From: JAOAGA01 sp964540515
GTDB taxonomy: Bacteria; CALINM01
NCBI GenBank assembly: GCA_964540515.1
Contig: CAZIMS010000006.1
Location: 1 to 64,000, forward strand
Direction: 5' to 3'
Length of the DNA stretch: 64,000 nt
Position numbers and translations under genes: made by a program. The number at the start of each line of letters is the position of its first letter. The first letter of the stretch is position 1. Shown piece after piece: positions 43,058 to 52,648 of this stretch. The notes under the pieces are model-generated. The model searched no databases. It was not told the origin of the DNA and saw only the letters and a list, made by a program, of their open reading frames with translations.

Positions 43058-45819
43058 GAGTCTATCTCCTTAAGAAAAGACAAGTTCTCTTCCAATTTTC
43101 TAAGCTTTTCCATAAAACCCTGCAGTCTAATCTTATCATCCTCTACAACTGCTTCAGGTGCATTTTTTAAATAATCCTCATTAGAGAGCCTCTTTGATAG
43201 AAACTCAACATCCTTCTCGACCTTCTTTATCTCCTTAGATATCCTATTAATCTCATCTCTTACGTTTATCATCCCTTCAAGATTAACCCAGATATCAATA
43301 CCTGCTACATAGCTAAAGGCTGAATTTTTAGGTCTTTCTGATACCTCATCTCTGAAATAGACCTCGCATCTTGCCAAGGCTTCAATGTATTTATGAAAAT
43401 CTTTAATATAGTCCCTTTCTCTAATAACAAGAGTTGTCTTGGGTTTTAATGCTGGCTGTATGTTCATCTCGCTTTTAATATTTCTTATAGACTTTACAAT
43501 GTTGATAAAAACCTCTACCTCCTCTGTATCTTGTTTAATGAAAAACTCATCTTCTTTTGGGAAAGACGATACTACTATGCTGTCTGACACGGAAGGAAGC
43601 TTATTGTATATCTCTTCTGTAACATAGGGCATAATAGGATGCAAAAGTTTTAAAGATGTAATGAGACAATACCACAGTGTATATTTAACAGCCTCTTCAT
43701 CTATTCTTAGTTTCGAAAGCTCGATATACCAATCACAATAATCGTTCCAGAGGAACTTATAGATGGAACTGGCAGCAACATTGAAGTTATATGTGTCATA
43801 GGCTTGTCTTACCTCAGAGATAGTTTCGCTTAATCTCTTTAGAATCCATTTATCTAATGGATTTAACGCATCCTTATTAAGATGTTCCGTAGAAGGTTTA
43901 TATCCGCCTATGTTCATTAGCACAAAGCGAGAAGCATTCCATATCTTGTTTACAAAATGACGATAACCTTCTATTCTGTCTTCAGATAGCTTTATGTCCC
44001 TCCCCTGCGCAGCAAGAGCTGTAAGGGTAAATCTAAAGGCATCGGTCCCAAACTTATCCATTATAATCAATGGGTCTATGACATTACCCTTTGATTTACT
44101 CATCTTCTGACCACTAGCATCTCTCACTAAGGCATGAATATAAACATCTTTAAAGGGGACATCTTCCATAAATTTTATCCCCATCATTATCATACGGGCT
44201 ACCCAGAAAAAGAGTATATCAAAACCAGTAACAAGAACCGAAGTTGGATAAAATATCTCAAGCTCCTTTGTCTTTTGGGGCCAACCGAGTGTGGTAAAGG
44301 GCCAGAGGGCTGAACTAAACCATGTATCTAATACATCTGGGTCCTGAATAAGGTTTATATTTTTGCATTTTGGACAAGCATCTCCCTCAGGGATAGGATT
44401 AGCATTTGCAAGAACCAGATAATAATCAACATCTTCTATGATCTTATCAAAAGATAATCCCTCCTTTTTGTAATCAATATATAACCCATTTATCCTTGTG
44501 GTATCTTTTTGGTTTTCCCTCATAGTTATAAAAATCTTATCTCCATCGCAGTCAGGACAATAGTAAACAGGTATCTGATGTCCCCACCATATCTGTCTTG
44601 ATATACACCAGTCCTGAATATTCTCCATCCATTGATAGTAACTATTTTCCCACTGTTGAGGTATAATTTTTATTTTTTCTTCTTTAACTGCAGATATTGC
44701 CTTCTCAGCAAGAGATTTAACCCTCACAAACCATTGAAGAGTAAGTAAAGGCTCTGTAACGTCTTTACACCTATAACAATGACCTACATTGTGTTTGTGA
44801 GCCTCTATGCTCTGAAGTAACCCAAGTTCTTTAAGGTGTTCAATTATCTTCTTTCTCGCCTCGAATCTGTTTAACCCTTTATATTTTTCAGGAGCAGGAT
44901 CACAGATATAACCCTTTCTGTCAATGACTGATATGAAGTCAAGCTTGTGCCTCTTTCCTGTTTGTTCATCAGCAAAGTCATGGGCTGGGGTTATCTTAAC
45001 AGCTCCAGTTCCAAAGGCTACATCAACCATATTATCTGCCACCACTGGTATCTTTCTATTAGCGAGAGGAAGAATAACTTCTTTGCCAACCACCTCTTTA
45101 TATCTTTTATCTTCTGGATTAACAGCTACAGCGGTATCTCCCAGCATAGTCTCTGGTCTAGTAGTAGCAACAACTATAAATTTTGATGGATCATGGACAA
45201 AGGGATATTTAATAAAGTAAAGATTTCCATCTTTCTCTTCATACTCAACCTCTAAGTCTGAAAGCGCTGTCTCACAACGGGGGCACCAATTGATTAATCT
45301 ATTATCTCTCTCTATAAGCCCTTCTTTAAAGAGTCTTAAGAAAACTATCTTAACAGCCTTCGAAAGCCCCTCATCCATTGTAAATCTTTGTCTTGTCCAA
45401 TCACAGGTACAGCCTAATCTCTTAAGCTGATTAATTATAGTATTTCCAGATTCTTCCTTCCATTTCCAGACTCGCTCAATAAAGGCCCTTCTACCCATCT
45501 TGTGTCTATCAAGACCTTCTTTAGCTATCATTTTCTCTACAACATTTTGCGTAGCAATTCCTGCATGGTCAGTACCTGGTATCCATAGAACATTATATCC
45601 ATCCATCCTTTTAAATCTCGCTAAAATATCCTGTAAGGTATTATTTAAGGCATGACCCATATGAAGTGAACCTGTAACGTTGGGAGGTGGTATTACCATT
45701 GAGAATGGTGGTTTATCTGTATCTACTTTTGCTGTAAAATATCCTTTTTCAAGCCACTCTCTATACCATTTTTCTTCAACTTTCTTAGGCTCGTATGACT
45801 TAGACAAGATCTCTTCCAT
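43054..45819 (-). CDS. valS: Valyl-tRNA synthetase
   Basis: About 921 aa class I synthetase. HIGH motif is PNVTGSLHMGHAL, the editing domain has TTRPETMLGDTAVAV, KMSKS is SGQKMSKSKGNVIDP, and a C-terminal coiled-coil tRNA-binding arm (INRISKEIKKVEKDVEFLSKRL) is present. The ATG at 45819 with GGGGGG upstream is used; the TTG at 45822 adds one residue. Also charges the tRNA-Val(CAC) encoded at 60904. Confidence 0.97.
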   Translation of the reverse strand: MEEILSKSYEPKKVEEKWYREWLEKGYFTAKVDTDKPPFSMVIPPPNVTGSLHMGHALNNTLQDILARFKRMDGYNVLWIPGTDHAGIATQNVVEKMIAKEGLDRHKMGRRAFIERVWKWKEESGNTIINQLKRLGCTCDWTRQRFTMDEGLSKAVKIVFLRLFKEGLIERDNRLINWCPRCETALSDLEVEYEEKDGNLYFIKYPFVHDPSKFIVVATTRPETMLGDTAVAVNPEDKRYKEVVGKEVILPLANRKIPVVADNMVDVAFGTGAVKITPAHDFADEQTGKRHKLDFISVIDRKGYICDPAPEKYKGLNRFEARKKIIEHLKELGLLQSIEAHKHNVGHCYRCKDVTEPLLTLQWFVRVKSLAEKAISAVKEEKIKIIPQQWENSYYQWMENIQDWCISRQIWWGHQIPVYYCPDCDGDKIFITMRENQKDTTRINGLYIDYKKEGLSFDKIIEDVDYYLVLANANPIPEGDACPKCKNINLIQDPDVLDTWFSSALWPFTTLGWPQKTKELEIFYPTSVLVTGFDILFFWVARMIMMGIKFMEDVPFKDVYIHALVRDASGQKMSKSKGNVIDPLIIMDKFGTDAFRFTLTALAAQGRDIKLSEDRIEGYRHFVNKIWNASRFVLMNIGGYKPSTEHLNKDALNPLDKWILKRLSETISEVRQAYDTYNFNVAASSIYKFLWNDYCDWYIELSKLRIDEEAVKYTLWYCLITSLKLLHPIMPYVTEEIYNKLPSVSDSIVVSSFPKEDEFFIKQDTEEVEVFINIVKSIRNIKSEMNIQPALKPKTTLVIRERDYIKDFHKYIEALARCEVYFRDEVSERPKNSAFSYVAGIDIWVNLEGMINVRDEINRISKEIKKVEKDVEFLSKRLSNEDYLKNAPEAVVEDDKIRLQGFMEKLRKLEENLSFLKEIDS

Positions 45820-45837
45820 CAACCCCCCAAAGCAAAA

Positions 45838-47013
45838 TTATCTCTTAGGAAACTTATCCTTTAAAATAGTATCCACTATCTCAGGTACTACTTCCCATGC
45901 GACCTTTTCTATTACCTCATAGGTAATTTCTTTTATAATATTTTCAAGCTCACGACGATCAATAGCATGTAAATCGAGCTTCTTTACCTCTTGCTCTACT
46001 ATTGGTGCTACCTTTGGGGCCTCTTTGACCTCTTTCTCTGATGGTACTTCAAAATCCCATATATCCAAATCCTCTTCTGTAGGCACAATCTCTTCCATTT
46101 CTTTTAGCTCTTTAGCTACCTCTTCTACAACAGGCTTAACCTTTTTCTCCTCTATAACCTTACCAACTGAAGGCTTTTCTTTTTCAACAAGTATCTCATT
46201 TAGGTCTGAGAAAAACTCATTTATATCAATAGATGTTTCTTCTTCCTTCTTCTCAACCAAAAATTCTTTTTCTTCTACTTCTTTCTTTTCTTCTGTCTTC
46301 TCTGTTACTTCTTCCAATACCACTTCTTCGCTCAAAAGATCTTCTAAGGTCAAAGTTTCAGCCATCTCTTTCTTAGTCTCAGAAGGTGTTGCTTCTTCTA
46401 TTTGTAACTCTTCAACTTCTATCTCCTCAATATCTTTTAACTCTTCCACTTCTTCTATATCTTCAGACTCTAACTCACCAATCTCCCACTCATCGAGGAT
46501 TATCTCTTTCTTTTTAGTACCTTCTTTAAAACTAAACTCTTCGCCAAAGTCGAGCTCCAGAGATTCTTCGAAAACCCCTTCTTTAATCTTCTCTCCCTTT
46601 TCTAACTCTAAATCAACTAATTCAAGCTCACTTTCCTTATCTGATATAATCGTTAACTTAGATTTAAGATTTTCTATTTTTGAAAGAAAGCTTTGGGAAT
46701 CAAAGGGTTTTTCTATAATCTCGTCACACTCACAGAGAGATAAAATTTTGTCTCCTGTATGCTCCTTACCATTATACATAATAAGAACTGGTATATTGGG
46801 ATTATATTTTTTTATCTCCTTAGATAACCTTGCAGAATCTATGTCAGGAAGGCTAAAATCAAGGACTATAGCGTCTATCGCTGTGCTCTTTACGGCTCTT
46901 AAGGCTGCGTCTCCATTATCAGCAAAGATTAGATTGTATCCTAAAGGTTTAAGAAGCATCTCAATAACCTTTCGAACGGTAAAACTATCATCTGCAATTA
47001 TTATGTTTTTCAT
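45838..47013 (-). CDS. Response regulator with long acidic linker and C-terminal helix
   Basis: 391 aa. REC domain about 1-118 (IIADDSFTVRKVIEML, phospho-Asp in AIVLDFSLPD). Residues about 120-340 are a very Glu-rich, low-complexity linker (VEELKDIEEIEVEELQIEE in pieces). The last 50 residues form a conserved amphipathic helix (HAIDRRELENIIKEITYEVIEKVAWEVVPEI) seen in deltaproteobacterial response regulators near chemosensory genes. No effector domain. ATGA overlap with the CheW-like gene upstream. Confidence 0.85.
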   Translation of the reverse strand: MKNIIIADDSFTVRKVIEMLLKPLGYNLIFADNGDAALRAVKSTAIDAIVLDFSLPDIDSARLSKEIKKYNPNIPVLIMYNGKEHTGDKILSLCECDEIIEKPFDSQSFLSKIENLKSKLTIISDKESELELVDLELEKGEKIKEGVFEESLELDFGEEFSFKEGTKKKEIILDEWEIGELESEDIEEVEELKDIEEIEVEELQIEEATPSETKKEMAETLTLEDLLSEEVVLEEVTEKTEEKKEVEEKEFLVEKKEEETSIDINEFFSDLNEILVEKEKPSVGKVIEEKKVKPVVEEVAKELKEMEEIVPTEEDLDIWDFEVPSEKEVKEAPKVAPIVEQEVKKLDLHAIDRRELENIIKEITYEVIEKVAWEVVPEIVDTILKDKFPKR

Positions 47014-47417
47014 AAACTCTCCTCACCACCAAAAAGTGATAGATCCTCAAAAAAATAACAATCTCTATCGCCAATTCTTAGAGCCCTTTTTGCATAAAAA
47101 TCATCAATTAAAACGGCATCTTTGAAATCATTCTCATTAACTCTAACAAAATCGATAAACTCATCTACAAGAACACCTGCTAAATCAAGCATTTTAATAA
47201 TTATTAGGACAATACGGTTATTTAAGCTCAAATTTTCATCCAAATTAAAAAGAGGCATAAGGGTGTTGTTATAAATAGCAAGATAATTAAGTCTCTTCCC
47301 ATAAGGAGAGCTATATATTTTTAAATTATCTGAGGTTGTTACCTTCGCCAGTATCCTTTCATCGAACAAATAATTTTTATCTGCTATCTTCACTCTTAAA
47401 AAGGTTATTTCTGGCAA
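47010..47417 (-). CDS. CheW-like protein
   Basis: 135 aa. CheW-like strand pattern: ITFLRVKIADKNYLFDERILAKV, LNYLAIYNNTLMPLFNLDENLSLNNRIVLIIIKMLDLAGVLVDEF in pieces. It would couple a receptor to a CheA-type kinase. Sequence is divergent from canonical CheW. A TTG start is supported by AAGGAG 5 nt upstream, and there is no alternative ATG nearby. It sits between another CheW-like gene (13-nt overlap) and the response regulator. Confidence 0.72.
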   Translation of the reverse strand: MPEITFLRVKIADKNYLFDERILAKVTTSDNLKIYSSPYGKRLNYLAIYNNTLMPLFNLDENLSLNNRIVLIIIKMLDLAGVLVDEFIDFVRVNENDFKDAVLIDDFYAKRALRIGDRDCYFFEDLSLFGGEESL

Positions 47418-47821
47418 GTTAGCTCCTTATATCTCTCATCAAGAAACTCATCATAAAAGGCAAAAATAAGTTTATCACCTAATGTCACAGCAAAATCAAT
47501 ATACTGGTAACCATATTTGTTTAATAACCCTGCTTTGTTGATTACTTCTAATTTATCAACCTCAAAAAATCCCTCAACTATATCTACTAAAAGTCCGATA
47601 TTAAGACCCTTTTTGGAGTTAAGAAGCAAAATATTTTTTTTTTGCCCTTCTTCACCTCGATTAAGTTTTAAAAAAAATTTGCCTTCAAAAACCTTATACT
47701 CCCTATTCTCATCGAGCAAGATATTGTCTTTTATTGCTTCTTCTCTGTAATCGAGGACCTTTTTAACTAAAAGTGCTCTAAAGGCAAAAAGATACTGATT
47801 AAGGTTAAAAAACAAATACAT
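47405..47821 (-). CDS. CheW-like protein, divergent
   Basis: 138 aa. The order of strands fits CheW: LFFNLNQYLFAFRALLVKKVLDYRE at the start, NILLLNSKKGLNIGLLVDIVEGFFEVDKLEVI in the middle (pieces). It is very divergent and lacks the usual conserved Gly/Arg residues, so the call rests on pattern and the neighbouring CheW-like and REC genes. First gene of a long minus operon; its promoter leaves only a few nt of leader. Confidence 0.65.
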   Translation of the reverse strand: MYLFFNLNQYLFAFRALLVKKVLDYREEAIKDNILLDENREYKVFEGKFFLKLNRGEEGQKKNILLLNSKKGLNIGLLVDIVEGFFEVDKLEVINKAGLLNKYGYQYIDFAVTLGDKLIFAFYDEFLDERYKELTCQK

Positions 47822-47831
47822 AGCTTAACAT

Positions 47832-47860
47832 TTTCTATCACAAAATTGCCTAACTGTCAA
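47832..47860 (-). promoter_or_regulatory. Near-leaderless promoter of the CheW-like operon
   Basis: Minus-strand TTGACA (47860-47855), a 17-bp spacer and TAGAAA (47837-47832). The -10 is poor, but a start site there lies about 4 nt before ATG 47821. Confidence 0.45.
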
Positions 47861-47960
47861 GAAATGATTAAGATTTCTTATAAATCTGATAATTTAATTC
47901 TATAAACATTTTGGTTTTTTTTATTAAAATTAGCATATTTTAATTTTGTATGATTGACTG

Positions 47961-47988
47961 TTGATTAAATAAATTTTTTTCATATAAT
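47961..47988 (+). promoter_or_regulatory. Near-leaderless promoter of the glnHP operon
   Basis: TTGATT (47961-47966), a 16-bp spacer and TATAAT (47983-47988). Start codon at 48002, so the leader is about 7 nt and has no Shine-Dalgarno. Confidence 0.6.
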
Positions 47989-48001
47989 ATTTATTCATAA
48001 A

Positions 48002-49489
48002 ATGTTCAAATATATTAGCTATATAACCTTCCTAATATTATTTTTGTGTTTTTTGGCTCCTGCCATCAGTTCTGAGCAAAGTCTTGAAAGGGTGAAAAAA
48101 AGAGGTTATCTACTATGGGGAACCGACGCAGAAGGCGGTGCCCCATACGCCTTTCCAGACCCAAATAACCCTAACAAACTAATTGGTTTTGAGATTGACA
48201 TAGCGGAGGCAATTGGGAGAGAGTTAGGAGTAAAAATAAAATATGTTCAAAATGCCTGGGACAGCCTAATTCCTGCCCTTGAGAGAGGTGACTTTGATAT
48301 AGCAGTAAATGGTATAGAGATTACGCCACAACGCCTTGAAAGAGTAATTTTTACAAAGCCCTACTATGTTTACACTCTACAAACGGTAGTTAGAATAGAT
48401 GAAGACCATATAAAAGACTTTGAAGATTTAAAAGGCAAAAGGGTGGGCACACTTCAAGGTGCCGTATCTCACTCTCTACTTGAAGAGTTGGGAGGTGTTA
48501 ATATTAAGGTATACTCAGGTGTCGTTGAGCCTTATGAAGATTTAGCCTTAGGTAGATTAGATGCCGTCTTTCTCGATAGCCCCATAGCAGCGTATTATGC
48601 TAAGCCAAATAAGAAGCTAAAATATGTAGGTAAACCCATTGGTGAAGGACTTTACGGAATGGCATTGAGAAAAGAGGATAAAGAGTTGAGAGATGCCATA
48701 GATAGAATACTGTTAAAACTGATAGAGTCTGGTGAGTTAAAAAGGATATACGATAAATGGAACCTTTGGGACGAAAGTCAAAAGAAGCTTTACTCTCATG
48801 CGAAAGAATATACAGGAGAATCCTTTAAAGAAGAGGTAAAATCGGTCTCCCTTCTCTCTTTTATCCCAACATTGCTAAAAGGTACGTTAGTAACAATAGG
48901 GGTTTCTGTTGCATCTATGATAGTTGCTATTTTACTGGGATTAACTCTTGCCATAATGAAAGTATATATGAAGCCACCTTTTAACTATTTTGCCTCAATG
49001 TACATCGAGTTTTTTAGAGGAACCCCTCTATTAATTCAGCTCTATATATTATATTACGGTTTACCAAATATAGGTATCTCCTTAAACCCACTTACAGCAG
49101 CAATATTAGGGCTCGGTATGAACTATGCAAGCTATGAAGCAGAGCTTTATCGTGCAGGTCTTTCTGCTATTCCTAAGGGTCAGTTTGAGGCAGGTCTTTC
49201 TCTTGGTATGTCAAACTTTTTAGTAATAAGAAGAATTATATTGCCACAGGCCATAAAGATTGCTCTACCAGGAATAACAAATGATTTTATCGCACTTTTT
49301 AAGGATTCATCTCTTGTTTCTATTATTGCTATGGTAGAGCTTACAAAATCCTATACAATCCTTGCTGCAACAACAATGAAGTTCTTTGAATTGGGATTAA
49401 TTGTAGCTTTTCTATATTTTGCTATGAGTTACCCCCTCTCACTGCTTTCTAAAAGGTTAGAGGATAAACTTAAGAAGAAAAGAAGATGA
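48002..49489 (+). CDS. Amino-acid ABC transporter: fused substrate-binding protein and permease
   Basis: 495 aa. Signal peptide about residues 1-24, then a polar-amino-acid (GlnH-like, SBP_bac_3) binding domain to about 270 (ERVKKRGYLLWGTDAEGGAPYAF, GFEIDIAEAIGREL, GKRVGTLQGAVSH). After that comes a GlnP-type permease with about five helices and the EAA-like motif YRAGLSAIPKGQFEAGLSLGMS. Binding and transport domains on one chain tether the receptor to its channel, as in Gram-positive GlnPQ. Paired with the ATPase gene by a 4-nt overlap. Ligand likely glutamine or another polar amino acid. Confidence 0.92.
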   Translation: MFKYISYITFLILFLCFLAPAISSEQSLERVKKRGYLLWGTDAEGGAPYAFPDPNNPNKLIGFEIDIAEAIGRELGVKIKYVQNAWDSLIPALERGDFDIAVNGIEITPQRLERVIFTKPYYVYTLQTVVRIDEDHIKDFEDLKGKRVGTLQGAVSHSLLEELGGVNIKVYSGVVEPYEDLALGRLDAVFLDSPIAAYYAKPNKKLKYVGKPIGEGLYGMALRKEDKELRDAIDRILLKLIESGELKRIYDKWNLWDESQKKLYSHAKEYTGESFKEEVKSVSLLSFIPTLLKGTLVTIGVSVASMIVAILLGLTLAIMKVYMKPPFNYFASMYIEFFRGTPLLIQLYILYYGLPNIGISLNPLTAAILGLGMNYASYEAELYRAGLSAIPKGQFEAGLSLGMSNFLVIRRIILPQAIKIALPGITNDFIALFKDSSLVSIIAMVELTKSYTILAATTMKFFELGLIVAFLYFAMSYPLSLLSKRLEDKLKKKRR

Positions 49490-50238
49490 TTAAGGTTCGA
49501 AACTTACACAAGTACTACGAAAAGGTCCATCTATTTAAGGGCATCTCTTTAGATGTTGATAAAGGAGAAGTAGTGGTTTTGATAGGTCCTTCTGGTTCTG
49601 GCAAGAGTACCTTTTTAAGATGCATAAATGGACTTGAGTTTTTCCAAGAAGGAGAGATAATAGTCGACAATATTGAGCTTCATTCTATAAATAGATTAAA
49701 CCCTTCCAGAGAAGAGAAAGAGATTATTAGAAAGATAAGAATGAAAGTAGGCATGGTCTTTCAACAATTTAATCTATTTTCCCATATGACTGTTCTAGAA
49801 AATATTATTGAGGCCCCTATACATGTTCTCAAAATTAAAAAAGATGTGGCCATAGAAAGGGCAATGGAGCTACTTAAAAGAATAAATTTAGAGAGGAAGA
49901 AGGATAGTTACCCTGATGAACTCTCCGGTGGAGAACAACAAAGGGTTGCCATTGCAAGATCTTTAGCGATGAGACCAGAAGTGATGCTTTTTGACGAGCC
50001 TACATCTTCTTTAGATCCCGAAATGGTAGGAGAGGTTCTTTCGGTGATAAAAGACTTGGTAAACGAAGGAATGACAACAATTATCTCCACTCATGAGATG
50101 AGCTTTGCAAAAGAAGTGGGAGACAAAATCTGCGTTTTTGATAATGGAGATATTATAGAAATAGGAACACCAGAAGAAATCTTTACCAACCCAAAAGTGG
50201 AAAGGACAAAGGCATTTTTAAAAAGGATAATAAAATAG
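49486..50238 (+). CDS. Polar amino-acid ABC transporter ATPase, GlnQ-like
   Basis: 250 aa. Walker A GPSGSGKST, Q-loop VFQQFNLF, signature LSGGEQQRV, Walker B VMLFDEPTSSLD, H-loop STHEMS. FQQFNLFSHMTVLENI is characteristic of the GlnQ/HisP group. It overlaps the fused binding-protein/permease gene by 4 nt, forming a two-gene importer. It ends just before the CHAT gene, but the latter is probably functionally separate. Confidence 0.95.
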   Translation: MIKVRNLHKYYEKVHLFKGISLDVDKGEVVVLIGPSGSGKSTFLRCINGLEFFQEGEIIVDNIELHSINRLNPSREEKEIIRKIRMKVGMVFQQFNLFSHMTVLENIIEAPIHVLKIKKDVAIERAMELLKRINLERKKDSYPDELSGGEQQRVAIARSLAMRPEVMLFDEPTSSLDPEMVGEVLSVIKDLVNEGMTTIISTHEMSFAKEVGDKICVFDNGDIIEIGTPEEIFTNPKVERTKAFLKRIIK

Positions 50239-50243
50239 ATAAG

Positions 50244-52586
50244 GTGAAAAATAAAATAGCTTTTTTTATAAAAGTTTTAATCATCCTAACCTTAGCAGGC
50301 TGTGCCAACAATATCTCTAACTATGAGCTACTTTTAAATAGGGGTAACTATTTAGAAGCAGAAAAGCAGATAGAAAAAAATATAAGTGATATAAAACGTT
50401 CCAAAAGTAAAGAGCTCGTTTTTCTCTGTCAGAGCTACTCAAAAACTAAAAAATATAGCAAACTCTTTGCCTGTCTAGATCAATTGGAAAAGAATATTAT
50501 CTCTGGTGATAAAAATTTAGAGGACCTAAACCTTATGATAGGAGGTTCTCGTCAATTCCCCTATGATCTAACTCTAATACCACACATTTTAAGGGCCGAA
50601 GCCTATCTTGAGCTTGGCAATTATTATAAGGCATTATTGTCATCTAATAAAGCTTACGAGCTTTATAAAAACATTAACTGGGCTGTCTGGGATCTACAGA
50701 CGAACTGGGATAGAATCTTAAAAATTCGTATATTAAACAATCTTGTTATATCTAATGCTTATTACGGCAATAAAGAGCTTGCAAAAAAATACTTAAAGGA
50801 ACTTGAAGAGGAAGGCACTGGATTTGTTGGTAGATATTTTGTTGACAAAGAGAAACAAGTGGCATTAGCAAAGTCATACATAGCTGTTGAAAGTTATGAA
50901 AAGATCTTAGAAAACAAGATAGATCCTTTTCTCGCCTTTGCCCACGTTTTTACCTTTGGCATCTTTAAAGGAATAGAAGATACTGTTTTTGCTTACAGTG
51001 AGCTTCCGAAGAAGTTTTATAAATATAAAGCACTCTACGAAACTGGAGAGTATGAGAAGGCAAAAAGTGGTTACGATGAGCTTATAAATAATCCCAAAAG
51101 TAAAGACAATGGTGAAATTTTTTGGTCCCTATTGTTTGATAGAGCCATCATATATGAAAAAGAAGGTGTTAAAGATAAGGCCAAAAATTATTTAGTAAAT
51201 GCCATAGACGTTATCGAATCACAGCGTTCCTCAATTAATACAGAGGCAAACAAGATAGGTTTCATAGGCAATAAGCAAAAAGTTTATGAAAAAATAGTAT
51301 CACTTTTTTATGATGACAGAGATTATATTAAATCCTTCGAGTATATTGAGCGCTCAAAGTCAAGAGCCCTTGTTGACTTATTAGCATCAAAGCAAGAATT
51401 AGCTTCTAAAAATTCCGAGGTAAACTCATTAATAGCTGAGCTTGATAAGATTGAAACTGAAAGTAAGCTTATAGCTCTTAATATTACTGAGGATGAAAGA
51501 TCGAGCTCAAAGAGAGGTATTGAGATTAAAGAAAAGATTAAATTTGTAGCACCAGAAGTGTTATCTCTTATAAGTGTTTCTGTTACCTCAACCAAAGATA
51601 TCCAATCTTTATTGAGTGATAAGGAGACTTTATTAGAATACTACTACGGAGAGAAAAAACTTTATGTTTTTTTAGTTGATAGAGATAGCATTAGAGCAGA
51701 ACAGTTAGATAATAGTGATTTTTCGAATTTAATAGAAAGCTTTAGAAAATCCCTTCAATCTCCGAATTCAACTGAGTATCTGGAGCTATCAAAAAAATTA
51801 TACAAAAAGATCTTTGCACCGATAGAACCTTTGATAAAATCAAAAAAAATTATTATTATCCCTCACGGTATTCTTCATTATATCCCCTTTAGTGCCTTGT
51901 ATAATGGTGAAAGCTTCTTATTGGATAAATACGAAATATCTTATCTTCCAAGCGCAAGTATTATTAAATTTCTAAAAGAAAGGGGAAATTATGCCCCAAG
52001 CAGCTCTCTGATACTTGGTAACCCTGATGTAGGTAATCCCCTTTATGATTTAAAATATGCAGAGGAAGAGGCTATAAATATTTCAAAGGAGCTACCAAAC
52101 TCAACCATACTTCTTAAAAGCTTAGCTACAGAAAGTGCTTTTAAAAGTGAGGCTAACAAACATAAATATATCCATTTAGCCTCCCATGGTACTTTTAACT
52201 CCAATGACCCCCTAAACTCAGGACTATTTCTAGCTAAAGACAAATATAATGACGGTTTCTTAAGTGTTAATGAGATATATTCTCTTAACATAAAGGCAGA
52301 TTTAGTAACATTAAGTGCCTGTGAAACAGCCTTAGGGCAGATAAACGCAGGCGACGATGTAGTAGGACTTCAGAGAGGTTTCCTTTTTGCAGGTGCAAAC
52401 TCAATATTAGCAAGCCTTTGGCAGGTTGATGATTTAGCAACTTCAAAACTAATGACAGAGTTTTATAAAAATTTAAAAACTAAAGGCATAGCCTCAGCCC
52501 TAAAGGAAGCGCAAATCTCTGTAAAAAATGAATACCAACATCCATACTACTGGGCATCTTTTAAGTTAACAGGTATTTTTGATTAA
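50244..52586 (+). CDS. CHAT-domain lipoprotein with TPR region
   Basis: 780 aa. GTG start, signal MKNKIAFFIKVLIILTLAGC with lipobox LAGC, so it acts outside the cytoplasm. Residues about 30-370 are TPR-like helices (AYLELGNYYKALLSSNKAYEL, KYKALYETGEYEKAKSGYDEL). The C-terminal CHAT domain (about 470-780) is a caspase-like peptidase: the His in IHLASHGTF near residue 650 and the Cys in LSACETALG near residue 692. Family members are proteases in several contexts, but secreted CHAT proteins have no well-defined role. It is paired with a DUF4384 gene. Confidence 0.9.
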   Translation: MKNKIAFFIKVLIILTLAGCANNISNYELLLNRGNYLEAEKQIEKNISDIKRSKSKELVFLCQSYSKTKKYSKLFACLDQLEKNIISGDKNLEDLNLMIGGSRQFPYDLTLIPHILRAEAYLELGNYYKALLSSNKAYELYKNINWAVWDLQTNWDRILKIRILNNLVISNAYYGNKELAKKYLKELEEEGTGFVGRYFVDKEKQVALAKSYIAVESYEKILENKIDPFLAFAHVFTFGIFKGIEDTVFAYSELPKKFYKYKALYETGEYEKAKSGYDELINNPKSKDNGEIFWSLLFDRAIIYEKEGVKDKAKNYLVNAIDVIESQRSSINTEANKIGFIGNKQKVYEKIVSLFYDDRDYIKSFEYIERSKSRALVDLLASKQELASKNSEVNSLIAELDKIETESKLIALNITEDERSSSKRGIEIKEKIKFVAPEVLSLISVSVTSTKDIQSLLSDKETLLEYYYGEKKLYVFLVDRDSIRAEQLDNSDFSNLIESFRKSLQSPNSTEYLELSKKLYKKIFAPIEPLIKSKKIIIIPHGILHYIPFSALYNGESFLLDKYEISYLPSASIIKFLKERGNYAPSSSLILGNPDVGNPLYDLKYAEEEAINISKELPNSTILLKSLATESAFKSEANKHKYIHLASHGTFNSNDPLNSGLFLAKDKYNDGFLSVNEIYSLNIKADLVTLSACETALGQINAGDDVVGLQRGFLFAGANSILASLWQVDDLATSKLMTEFYKNLKTKGIASALKEAQISVKNEYQHPYYWASFKLTGIFD

Positions 52587-52648
52587 TCTTGATAGAAAGA
52601 GGCTTTCATTTTGAGAAAGGAGAGTTTTTTGGGGAGGATTAAAATTTT

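Noticed and set aside
46025..47125. 366-aa open frame on the plus strand opposite the response regulator
   Set aside because: It is the Ser/Phe-rich mirror of the Glu/Lys-rich coding strand. The minus-strand frame has a REC domain, a Shine-Dalgarno and operon overlaps.
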